A DNA stretch of 5,373 bases from contig JAUWZL010000046.1 of the NCBI GenBank assembly GCA_030615305.1, positions 1-5,373 on the forward strand, in the 5' to 3' direction. Below the pieces are notes generated by a model that saw nothing but the letters and a program-made list of their open reading frames with translations, made no database searches and had not been told where the DNA came from. The stretch is from Dehalococcoidia bacterium. Its GTDB lineage: Bacteria; Chloroflexota; Dehalococcoidia; Dehalococcoidales; JAUWZL01. This document shows positions 1-5,373 of this stretch, in pieces; position 1 is the stretch's first letter, and each line of letters starts with the position of its first letter. The translations under genes were made by a program, and so were the position numbers.

Positions 1-1
1 T

Positions 2-1783
2 CGCAAGGTTTTAGCTTTAGATATGGGAGCTTTAGTCGCCGGTAGCAAGTTCCGTGGCGAATTCGAGGAGCGCCTTAAAGCAGTAATGGACGAGGTACGA
101 GAGGCGCAGGGTGAGATAATCCTGTTCATTGACGAGATTCATACTGTGGTTGGTGCCGGAGCTGCCGAGGGCTCTATAGATGCCAGTAATATGCTCAAAC
201 CGGCCCTAGCTCATGGTGAGCTGCAGTGCATCGGCGCCACCACCCTAGATGATTACCGCAAGTTTATTGAGAAGGACAAGGCTCTGGAACGACGCCTGCA
301 ACCGGTCTATACTAGTGAGCCTGATGCTGAGGCTACTATTGCCATACTTCGTGGTCTGCGGCCAAGGTATGAGGCACACCACAAGATTAAAATCAGTGAC
401 CAAGCCCTTGAGGCTGCGGTTCGCTTGAGTCAGCGTTACATCTCTGACAGACATTTGCCCGACAAAGCCATTGACCTTATTGATGAAGCTGCCTCAAAAC
501 TGCGCCTTGATACCGAGAGCGCACCGCCAGAGGTTAAGTCACTAGGGAGCCGTATAAAGCAATTAAACAATGAAGAAGAGGCCGCTTCACAACGGCAGGA
601 ATATGAGCGCGCTGCCCAGCTTAAGGCCGAAAGACTACGCCTGGAAGAGAAGCATAACCAGGCTAAGAGCCAGTGGCTCCAGCAGGAGAAGATTGACGAG
701 ATGGTTAATGAGGAAGACATTGCTCAGTTGGTCGCCAGTTGGACAGGCATCCCGGTATCTCAAATGCTAGAGGGTGAAGCCGAAAAAATGCTGCATATGG
801 AAGAACGCATTCACGAGCGGCTGGTAAACCAGGAAGAGGCAGTAAAATCTATTTCGGAAGCTATCAGAAGGAGCCGAGCCGGGCTCAAGGACCCACGGCG
901 GCCAATAGGCAGCTTTATGTTCTTGGGCCCCACCGGTGTCGGCAAGACCGAGCTAGCCAGAACCCTGGCCTGGTTCCTCTTTGGTGATGAAAACGCTCTG
1001 GTACGCCTGGACATGTCAGAATACCAGGAGAAGCACACGGTATCACGCCTTATTGGTGCCCCGCCAGGCTATATCGGCTATGATGAGGGAGGACAGCTTA
1101 CCGAACTGGTAAGACGACGCCCTTACCGTGTAATTCTGCTTGATGAGATTGAAAAGGCCCACCCTGAGGTGTTTAACAGCCTCTTACAAGTACTTGATGA
1201 CGGGCGATTAACTGACGGTCATGGACGAACAGTGGATTTCAAGAACACTGTAGTCATAATGACCTCAAATGCCGGCGTGGAACTTATCAAGCGGGAAACC
1301 ACCCTAGGCTTCGCTGTGCAAAAGGATGAAGCCAAGGCTCGCAGGAGTAGTTATGAGCGAATGAAGGAAAAGGTGATGGCTGAGGTCAAAAAGACCTTCC
1401 GCCCTGAGTTCCTCAACCGCATAGATGAAATCATGGTTTTTCACGAACTAACCGAGGAGCAGCTCAGGAACATAGTTGATTTACTGGTCAAGGACTTGCA
1501 GAATCGTCTGGCTGACCGTAAACTGTCGATAGAGATTACTGAAGACGCCAAATCATGGCTGGCTGAAATTGGCTACGACCCGACCTATGGAGCCCGACCG
1601 CTGAGACGAGCCATTGAGCAGCAGGTAGAAAATCCTTTATCAAGTAAGCTACTGCGAGGCGAATTTCGCCCGGGTGATACCATCCTAGTTGACCGGGGGC
1701 CTGATGGCTTAACCTTCAAGGCAAAGAAAAATACGGCAACTAGCAAGAAAAGCCGCTCAAGGCAGGAGAAGCTTGGGGACTAA
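2..1783 (+). CDS. clpC: ATP-dependent Clp protease ATP-binding subunit ClpC, 5'-truncated by window edge
   Basis: AAA+ unfoldase of the Hsp100 family that threads substrates into the ClpP peptidase in the cytosol. The open frame runs from base 2, with family-typical residues (RKVLALDMG) before the ATG at 23, so that ATG is internal and about 220-240 N-terminal residues (N domain, first Walker A) lie outside. Visible in order: D1 pore loop ([10 protein letters not shown]), D1 Walker B (IILFIDE, 116-136), a short middle region with a UVR-like motif (about 572-667), D2 Walker A (GPTGVGKT, 926-949), D2 pore loop GYIG (1067-1078), D2 Walker B (VILLDE, 1130-1147), and a C-terminal D2-small domain ([24 protein letters not shown]). 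The short middle domain separates it from ClpB, which has a long coiled coil. The LGF tripeptide at 1304-1312 sits where ClpC carries its ClpP-binding loop. The tail is basic ([16 protein letters not shown]). Its stop overlaps the next gene. The family is certain; ClpC rather than another ClpA/C type is very likely. Confidence 0.95.
   Translation, partial: RKVLALDMGALVAGSKFRGEFEERLKAVMDEVREAQGEIILFIDEIHTVVGAGAAEGSIDASNMLKPALAHGELQCIGATTLDDYRKFIEKDKALERRLQPVYTSEPDAEATIAILRGLRPRYEAHHKIKISDQALEAAVRLSQRYISDRHLPDKAIDLIDEAASKLRLDTESAPPEVKSLGSRIKQLNNEEEAASQRQEYERAAQLKAERLRLEEKHNQAKSQWLQQEKIDEMVNEEDIAQLVASWTGIPVSQMLEGEAEKMLHMEERIHERLVNQEEAVKSISEAIRRSRAGLKDPRRPIGSFMFLGPTGVGKTELARTLAWFLFGDENALVRLDMSEYQEKHTVSRLIGAPPGYIGYDEGGQLTELVRRRPYRVILLDEIEKAHPEVFNSLLQVLDDGRLTDGHGRTVDFKNTVVIMTSNAGVELIKRETTLGFAVQKDEAKARRSSYERMKEKVMAEVKKTFRPEFLNRIDEIMVFHELTEEQLRNIVDLLVKDLQNRLADRKLSIEITEDAKSWLAEIGYDPTYGARPLRRAIEQQVENPLSSKLLRGEFRPGDTILVDRGPDGLTFKAKKNTATSKKSRSRQEKLGD
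1764..1768 (+). promoter_or_regulatory. Shine-Dalgarno AGGAG for the VTT-like gene
   Basis: AGGAG lies within the last codons of clpC, 4 bases before the TTG at 1773. The spacing is short but usable, and this site decides the TTG start because no other in-frame start lies near the N-terminus. Confidence 0.55.
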
Positions 1784-2414
1784 TACTTCTGGCAGGTTAA
1801 ATAAACTAAAAGGCGCTTTAAGGAGATGGGAGTTCTGGGTTGGCGTCATAACGGTAACCATAACCTTCGGCCTGGCAATAGTAATTGTCTTGTACTGGGA
1901 GTTTATCCAGGAGATTGAAGGCTATGGCTATATGGGAGGGTTTTTCATCAGCGCCTTGGGTGGTGCTACCGTCATTATCCCGGTGCCTATGCTGGCGGTG
2001 CAGTTTGCTCTGGGCGGGATACTAAAACCAGGGTTTGGGCCAGACCTTATCGGCCCCGCATTTGTCGGTTTAGCCTGTGGCCTTGGTGAGACCTTGGGCG
2101 GCTTGATTATATATGTCACCGGCTATACCAGCGGCACCCCCCTTGCCGATGCCGAAGCCGGCAGGGCTAAAAGGGCCTACTTATGGCTGACGCGTTTAAT
2201 GAGACGAAGAGGTTCATGGACGCTGTTTATACTGTCAGCCATTATGAACCCATTCTACTATCCGGCCGCCTTGGCTGCTGGTGCCATCCGCTTTGGTTTT
2301 TGGAGGTATCTGCTCATCACCTTTGCCGGCAAGACCCTTAAAGTTACCGGCATTGCCTATGCCGGCTATTTTGGCCTGCGGGGTATATTCAGCGCGCTGG
2401 GCATAAATCTCTAA
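1773..2414 (+). CDS. VTT/DedA-like (SNARE-associated) integral membrane protein
   Basis: Predicted 213-residue inner-membrane protein. Hydrophobic segments lie at about residues 22-42, 52-83, 92-117, 148-172 and 176-202. The pattern resembles the VTT (DedA/YqaA-like) family: a proline-bearing re-entrant-like stretch (IIPVPMLAV, 69-76), a glycine-rich helix with an acidic residue ([16 protein letters not shown], 103-118), a basic cytosolic loop ([17 protein letters not shown]), and a C-terminal block [21 protein letters not shown] then GKTLK. DedA-type proteins are linked to lipid scrambling or transport and membrane homeostasis. The substrate here cannot be read from sequence. The start is TTG at 1773, inside the clpC 3' end and overlapping it by 11 bases, with AGGAG at 1764-1768. 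No in-frame ATG offers a better start; the ATG at 1826 is in another frame. The overlap suggests co-transcription and coupling with clpC. Membrane location is firm; family assignment is probable, from remembered motifs only. Confidence 0.8.
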   Translation: MGTNTSGRLNKLKGALRRWEFWVGVITVTITFGLAIVIVLYWEFIQEIEGYGYMGGFFISALGGATVIIPVPMLAVQFALGGILKPGFGPDLIGPAFVGLACGLGETLGGLIIYVTGYTSGTPLADAEAGRAKRAYLWLTRLMRRRGSWTLFILSAIMNPFYYPAALAAGAIRFGFWRYLLITFAGKTLKVTGIAYAGYFGLRGIFSALGINL

Positions 2415-2439
2415 AGCAGCCCTAGCCTAAGCCAGAGAA

Positions 2440-2469
2440 TTGACTGACAAGAAACAAATGGCTTATAAT
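2440..2469 (+). promoter_or_regulatory. Sigma-70-type promoter upstream of purF
   Basis: The -35 TTGACT (2440-2445) matches five of six consensus bases. The -10 TATAAT (2464-2469) is perfect, and the spacer is 18 bases. Transcription would start near 2475-2477, giving a leader of about 38 bases before the purF TTG. That is too short for a purine riboswitch, and none is seen. The promoter separates purF from the clpC/VTT unit upstream. Confidence 0.8.
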
Positions 2470-2499
2470 CATTAGTGGCTGAGTTAGTTTACCGAGTTT

Positions 2500-2505
2500 G
2501 AGAGG
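2500..2505 (+). promoter_or_regulatory. Shine-Dalgarno-like GAGAGG for purF
   Basis: GAGAGG lies 8 bases before TTG 2514. An in-frame TGA at 2499-2501 overlaps it, and the codons between (gag gca gac gat) contain no start, so translation must begin at TTG 2514 or later. Confidence 0.6.
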
Positions 2506-2513
2506 CAGACGAT

Positions 2514-3926
2514 TTGCACGAGGCATGCGGCATTTTCGGTATCTATGCCCCCGGTGAAGATATAGCCCGGCTTACCTTCTTTGCTTTATTTGCCCTCCAG
2601 CACCGAGGTCAAGAGAGTGCCGGTATTGCTACCACCGATGGTAAGAGGCTCCAGGTCTATGCCAAGATGGGCCTGGTGTCCCAGATATTTGATGAGGATT
2701 CGCTCAGCAATCTCACCGGGCATATTGCCATCGGCCATAACCGCTACTCCACCAGGGGTTCCAGCCGAATTTGCAATATCCAGCCTATTGTAGTGGGTAA
2801 GGGATCAGATGCTCTAGCTATCGCCCACAATGGCAATATTACCAATGCCGAGCCCCTATATAAAGAGCTCGCTGATACGGGCTATACCTTCCATACCTCC
2901 ACAGACACCGAGGTTATCGCCAACCTTATCGCCTCCTCTCCTGAAAAAGAGTGGCTGGGCAAGATAAGGTATGCCATGCGCCGGCTCCAGGGAGCCTACT
3001 CCATGGTCATCATGGTAAGAGACACCCTTTTTGCAGTTCGTGACCCCCTTGGTGTACGCCCCTTATGTCTGGGCATCCTTGGTAATGGCAGCTGGGTAAT
3101 AGCCTCAGAGAGCTGTGCCCTAAACCACATCGGTGCCGACTTTGTCAGAGAAGTTGAACCCGGCGAGATAGTTTCTATTACCAAGAATGGCATCGCCAGC
3201 TACCGGGAAGATACAGATAAAAGGGCGCTCTGCATTTTTGAGTACATCTACTTCTCCCGCCCCGATAGCATAATTAATGGTCGTTTGCTTTATTCAGCAC
3301 GACAGGCTATGGGCTCAAGCTTAGCCGAAGAATACCCGGTAGAGGCTGACTTGGTTATCGGGGTGCCTGACTCAGCTACGGCGGCCGGCTTTGGCTATGC
3401 CCTCAAGTCAGGCATACCACCGGGCGAGGGCTTGATTAAGAACCGCTATATGGGACGCACCTTCATTGAACCAGACCAGCGAATAAGAGACCTCGGTGTT
3501 AAGCTGAAGTTTAATCCTTTGCGCTCCATATTGGAAGGCAAGCGGGTGGTTCTGGTTGATGATAGCATTGTCAGGGGCACCACTACACCAAAGGTAATCA
3601 AGCTACTACAAAAGAGCGGAGTTAAAGAAGTCCACATGCGCGTCTGCGCCCCGCCAATCCGCTATCCCTGCTTCTTCGGGGTCGATATGGCTACCCGCAG
3701 GGAGCTAATCGCCTCTCAAAAAACCATACCCCAAATCAGGGATTTCATCGGTGCCGACACGCTGGGCTATCTGAGCATTGATGGACTGATTAAAGCAGTG
3801 GCTCTACCCAGAGACATCTTCTGTCTTGCCTGCTTCACCGGTGAATATCCGGTGCCGGTGCAACTGGAGATGGACAAACTAGCACTGGAGACAGCAGCCA
3901 CTGGTGGCCATGCTTCTTTGAAGTAG
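2514..3926 (+). CDS. purF: Amidophosphoribosyltransferase (glutamine PRPP amidotransferase)
   Basis: Catalyses the committed first step of de novo purine synthesis, making 5-phosphoribosylamine from PRPP and glutamine in the cytosol. The protein has 470 residues, the normal family length. An N-terminal Ntn-type glutaminase domain starts with the nucleophile Cys5 (CGIFGI), preceded by a four-residue propeptide (MHEA) that should be cleaved to expose it. Other glutaminase signatures are LQHRGQES (28-35), GHNRYST (74-80), AHNGNI (104-109) and STDTEV (129-134). The C-terminal phosphoribosyltransferase domain has the PRPP loop VVLVDDSIVRGTT (345-357). Cysteines 240, 386, 437 and 440 match the four [4Fe-4S] ligands of the Bacillus subtilis enzyme, so this is the Fe-S, propeptide-bearing class and not the E. 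coli class without a cluster. The start is TTG at 2514, forced by an in-frame stop just upstream. A strong promoter precedes it, and purM lies two genes downstream. Confidence 0.97.
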   Translation: MHEACGIFGIYAPGEDIARLTFFALFALQHRGQESAGIATTDGKRLQVYAKMGLVSQIFDEDSLSNLTGHIAIGHNRYSTRGSSRICNIQPIVVGKGSDALAIAHNGNITNAEPLYKELADTGYTFHTSTDTEVIANLIASSPEKEWLGKIRYAMRRLQGAYSMVIMVRDTLFAVRDPLGVRPLCLGILGNGSWVIASESCALNHIGADFVREVEPGEIVSITKNGIASYREDTDKRALCIFEYIYFSRPDSIINGRLLYSARQAMGSSLAEEYPVEADLVIGVPDSATAAGFGYALKSGIPPGEGLIKNRYMGRTFIEPDQRIRDLGVKLKFNPLRSILEGKRVVLVDDSIVRGTTTPKVIKLLQKSGVKEVHMRVCAPPIRYPCFFGVDMATRRELIASQKTIPQIRDFIGADTLGYLSIDGLIKAVALPRDIFCLACFTGEYPVPVQLEMDKLALETAATGGHASLK

Positions 3927-3973
3927 CAATAAGCTAAATAACTGGTCATAAAGCTAATACCCCATCCCACTGA

Positions 3974-4002
3974 TTGCAACAGGGCTAGCCAAATGCTATG
4001 AT
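3974..4002 (+). promoter_or_regulatory. Extended -10 sigma-70-type promoter before the small membrane-protein gene
   Basis: The -35-like TTGCAA (3974-3979) is followed by a 17-base spacer and TATGAT (3997-4002). A TG one base upstream of the -10 (3994-3995) makes an extended -10. Initiation is predicted near 4008-4010, about 48 bases before the ATG at 4058. The unit would include the small gene and purM. No experimental support is available. Confidence 0.6.
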
Positions 4003-4008
4003 TAAAAC

Positions 4009-4025
4009 TTACCAATCATTGGCAA
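4009..4025 (+). repeat. Palindrome at the predicted transcription start (operator-like)
   Basis: CCAAT-C-ATTGG (4012-4022) is a perfect 5-base inverted repeat around one central base. It extends to TTaCCAAT / ATTGGcAA with one mismatch. It covers the predicted start site of the promoter at 3974-4002, where a repressor would block initiation. It could instead be chance, since the arms are short. Confidence 0.35.
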
Positions 4026-4040
4026 ATAGCAAATCCAACT

Positions 4041-4048
4041 AAAGGAGG
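4041..4048 (+). promoter_or_regulatory. Strong Shine-Dalgarno AAAGGAGG for the small membrane protein
   Basis: AAAGGAGG ends 9 bases before ATG 4058 and is close to a full match to the 16S rRNA 3' end. It supports the small ORF as a real, well-translated gene. Confidence 0.8.
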
Positions 4049-4057
4049 CTTCCTACT

Positions 4058-4264
4058 ATGGGCTGTACTTTAATATTTGGGGCAGCTATACCCGGCTTCT
4101 TCCTAAGTTCTCTCTTTACTATGCTTCTCTGGGGTGCTATTGCCCCAGACTTCGGGGGAGGATCGATAAGCTATGCCATGGCTATGCTGATAACTATCAG
4201 CCTCTGGATTGTCGTGGCGCCTCTGGCGGCAGCCGCTGGTAAGGGCAAGTGGTTTAAAAAGTAG
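4058..4264 (+). CDS. Small two-helix membrane protein of unknown function
   Basis: I do not recognise this 68-residue protein. It has two hydrophobic segments, about residues 4-28 and 36-60, separated by a short acidic-glycine turn (APDFGGGS). The tail is basic (KGKWFKK), which predicts both termini in the cytosol. Cys3 lies near the N-terminus, but no charged signal region or classical lipobox precedes it, so lipoprotein processing is unlikely. The gene has an ATG start, a near-perfect Shine-Dalgarno and its own candidate promoter. It lies between purF (131 bases upstream) and purM (40 bases downstream), so it is likely co-transcribed with purM. A role in purine transport or in tethering enzymes would be guesswork. 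The translation signals make it likely real; function is unknown. Confidence 0.75.
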   Translation: MGCTLIFGAAIPGFFLSSLFTMLLWGAIAPDFGGGSISYAMAMLITISLWIVVAPLAAAAGKGKWFKK

Positions 4265-4291
4265 GGTGGAGCATAAACAACCACACTGTTT

Positions 4292-4298
4292 AGGAGGT
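4292..4298 (+). promoter_or_regulatory. Perfect Shine-Dalgarno AGGAGGT for purM
   Basis: AGGAGGT is fully complementary to the usual 16S rRNA tail and sits 6 bases before the ATT at 4305. An in-frame TAG at 4302-4304 lies directly upstream of that ATT. The spacing fixes initiation at ATT 4305. A weak 6-base inverted repeat (TAAACA 4274-4279 / TGTTTA 4287-4292) touches its first base. Confidence 0.8.
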
Positions 4299-4304
4299 AA
4301 ATAG

Positions 4305-5312
4305 ATTAAACAAAAATACGCCGCAGCTGGCGTTAATATCGATGTTGCCGATAAGGTTAAGGAGCTCATTGGGAAGTACGCCCAAACTACCCTCCGCCCT
4401 GAGGTCCTAACTGGCCCGGGGTTCTTTGGCAGCCTTTTTGAATTTAAGGGATTTAAGCAACCGGTCCTGGTCTCCAGTGTTGACGGAGTCGGTACCAAGC
4501 TCAAGGTCGCCAGCGCCCTGGAAAGACACGATACCATCGGCATTGACCTGGTCAATCACTGTGTTAATGACATTCTTACCTGCGGCGCCGAGCCGCTCTT
4601 CTTTCTGGACTACATTGCTATGGGCAAGCTGGTGCCGGAAAGGGTAGAGGCTATTGTCCAGGGGCTGGCTAAGGCTTGTCATGAGGTTGGCTGTGCCCTT
4701 ATCGGTGGTGAAACCGCCGAGATGCCCGGGCTATATGCCGCAGGGGACTACGACCTAGTAGGTTTTATCATCGGAGTGGTTGAGAAAAAGAAGATGGTAA
4801 CCGGCAAGACAATTTCCACTGGTGATGCTATCATCGGCTTGGCCTCTAGCGGGCTCCATACCAACGGTTTTTCACTGGTACGCAAAATCTTCGGTACCAG
4901 CCGTCAAGCACTGAATACCTTCTACCCGGAACTGGGACGAACCCTGGGGGAGGAGCTGCTTGAGCCTCACCGCGGCTACTATCACCAGCTAAAGCCGCTG
5001 CTGCCGCTTATTAAAGGGATGGCCCATATTACCGGCGGCGGGCTAATCAGTAATGTACCCCGGGTGCTACCTGCTGGGCTGACAGCTAAGTTTAAAAGCA
5101 AATCCTGGGTAGTACCACCCATCTTCCAGCTCATCCAGAAGCAGGGTAATATTGACCAAGAAGAGATGTACCGCGTTTTTAATATGGGCATGGGCATGGT
5201 GCTAATCTGCTCACCTGCCAATATCGACCAACTCAAAAAGCAAATACCTGAAGCTAAGGTCATTGGTGAGGTGGTGAAACAGGTGGATAAGGCAAGGGTA
5301 GTTATCGAGTAG
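4305..5312 (+). CDS. purM: Phosphoribosylformylglycinamidine cyclo-ligase (AIR synthetase), apparent ATT start
   Basis: Catalyses ATP-dependent closure of FGAM to 5-aminoimidazole ribonucleotide, the fifth step of de novo purine synthesis, in the cytosol. The frame from 4305 gives 335 residues, the normal length for PurM. It includes the N-terminal YAAAGVNID block (matching YKNAGVDI in known PurM), DGVGTKLK (60-67), HDTIGIDLVNHCVNDI (75-90), GAEPLFFLDY (94-103), GGETAEMPG (134-142), SSGLHTNGFSL (181-191), AHITGGG (240-246) and FNMGMGMV near the C-terminus. The only ATG near the front, at 4620, is residue 106 and would delete much of the N-terminal domain, including DGVGTK. No ATG, GTG or TTG occurs in frame between the TAG at 4302-4304 and 4620. 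ATT at 4305 sits 6 bases after a perfect Shine-Dalgarno, so it is the best start. A T-to-G sequencing error at 4307 would give a normal ATG. The stop lies within an inverted repeat cluster. Confidence 0.95.
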   Translation: MKQKYAAAGVNIDVADKVKELIGKYAQTTLRPEVLTGPGFFGSLFEFKGFKQPVLVSSVDGVGTKLKVASALERHDTIGIDLVNHCVNDILTCGAEPLFFLDYIAMGKLVPERVEAIVQGLAKACHEVGCALIGGETAEMPGLYAAGDYDLVGFIIGVVEKKKMVTGKTISTGDAIIGLASSGLHTNGFSLVRKIFGTSRQALNTFYPELGRTLGEELLEPHRGYYHQLKPLLPLIKGMAHITGGGLISNVPRVLPAGLTAKFKSKSWVVPPIFQLIQKQGNIDQEEMYRVFNMGMGMVLICSPANIDQLKKQIPEAKVIGEVVKQVDKARVVIE

Positions 5313-5357
5313 GGGTAGCTTGAAGGGGCAAAGCCCCTTCAAAAACGATAACTACCC
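5296..5357. repeat. Long inverted repeat spanning the purM stop codon
   Basis: GGGTAGTTATCG (5296-5307) is the exact reverse complement of CGATAACTACCC (5346-5357). These 12-base arms are separated by 38 bases. The left arm lies inside the last purM codons and the inner 9-base hairpin sits in the middle. A second block, AGGGGTAG (5311-5318), pairs with CTACCCCT (5352-5359), so two outer stems compete for the same right arm. Confidence 0.8.
5321..5341 (+). terminator. Strong hairpin after purM, possible non-canonical terminator
   Basis: TGAAGGGGC (5321-5329), loop AAA, and GCCCCTTCA (5333-5341) form a perfect GC-rich 9-base stem 8 bases after the purM stop. It is followed by A-rich sequence on the + strand, and no T tract follows it on either strand. 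It therefore is not a textbook intrinsic terminator. It may protect the 3' end or belong to a mobile repeat. Confidence 0.4.
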
Positions 5358-5359
5358 CT

Positions 5360-5373
5360 CTCCTTTGAAGGAG
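5360..5373. repeat. Edge palindrome, likely part of a larger repeat cut by the window
   Basis: CTCCTT (5360-5365), centre TG, and AAGGAG (5368-5373) form an inverted repeat that ends exactly at the window edge, so its full length is unknown. CCTTCAAA (5336-5343) also pairs with TTTGAAGG (5364-5371), linking it to the preceding hairpin. It resembles the dispersed CCCCTCTCC-type intergenic palindromes found in many bacterial genomes; that likeness is from memory. Confidence 0.5.

Noticed and set aside
436..720. 94-residue antisense open frame inside clpC
   Set aside because: It is Ser/Cys/Arg rich, opposite the UVR-containing middle region of ClpC, with no family resemblance. It is the mirror of biased codons.
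23..1783. clpC starting at ATG 23
   Set aside because: The frame is open to the window edge and the residues before ATG 23 match the family. The ATG falls in the middle of D1, so the gene is simply cut by the window.
2415..2513. Purine riboswitch or PurR box in the purF leader
   Set aside because: The leader after the predicted start is only about 38 bases, too short for a purine aptamer. No recognisable PurBox was seen.
3927..3973. Intrinsic terminator after purF
   Set aside because: I found no GC-rich stem followed by a T tract here, so purF transcripts may read through into the small gene and purM.
3983..3990. GGCTAGCC perfect palindrome in the promoter spacer
   Set aside because: Eight-base palindromes are common by chance. 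It lies between the -35 and -10 and has no flanking extension, so no separate function is claimed.
4103..4555. 150-residue antisense open frame
   Set aside because: It lies opposite the small membrane gene and purM, both with good signals. Its composition (low complexity, Ser/Arg/Pro rich) is that of a shadow frame and no motif is recognisable.
4620..5312. purM starting at ATG 4620 (230 residues)
   Set aside because: It would remove 105 residues that align with the conserved PurM N-terminal domain, including DGVGTK. The upstream frame is open, and a perfect Shine-Dalgarno lies at 4292-4298.

Overview
The window is an ordinary bacterial housekeeping region with about 50% GC by eye. All genes lie on the + strand and coding density is high. 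It contains five protein-coding genes: the 3' three-quarters of a clpC-type AAA+ unfoldase, a VTT/DedA-like membrane protein, purF, a small two-helix membrane protein of unknown function, and purM. The gene families alone do not fix the organism. A clpC with UVR motif, an Fe-S type (Bacillus-like) PurF with a propeptide, full anti-SD-matching ribosome binding sites and sigma-70 promoters suggest a Gram-positive-like or Chloroflexota (Dehalococcoidia-like) bacterium. That assignment is an impression and was not tested.

Layout. Bases 2-1783 hold clpC, cut by the left edge, so the N domain and first Walker A are missing. Its stop overlaps the TTG start of the membrane-protein gene (1773-2414), so the two are probably co-transcribed and translationally coupled. 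A 99-base gap carries a near-consensus sigma-70 promoter (TTGACT, 18 bases, TATAAT) that starts a new unit at purF (2514-3926, TTG start). A 131-base gap then holds a second promoter with an extended -10 and a palindrome at its predicted start site. This is followed by a strong Shine-Dalgarno and the small membrane-protein gene (4058-4264). After 40 bases comes purM. Its reading frame (4305-5312) has no ATG, GTG or TTG in the N-terminal 105 codons and appears to start at ATT, placed 6 bases after a perfect AGGAGGT. The last ~80 bases are a dense cluster of nested and competing inverted repeats that overlaps the purM stop and runs to the right edge.

How the genes relate. PurF catalyses the first step of de novo purine synthesis and PurM the fifth (AIR synthase), so the right half is a small purine unit interrupted by an unrecognised membrane protein. 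ClpC would work with ClpP in protein turnover. The VTT-like protein sits in the membrane and has no evident link to ClpC beyond gene overlap.

I found no clear novel multi-gene system. The observations most worth checking are the ATT start of purM, the repeat cluster at the right edge, and the small membrane protein with its own promoter and operator-like palindrome between two purine genes.
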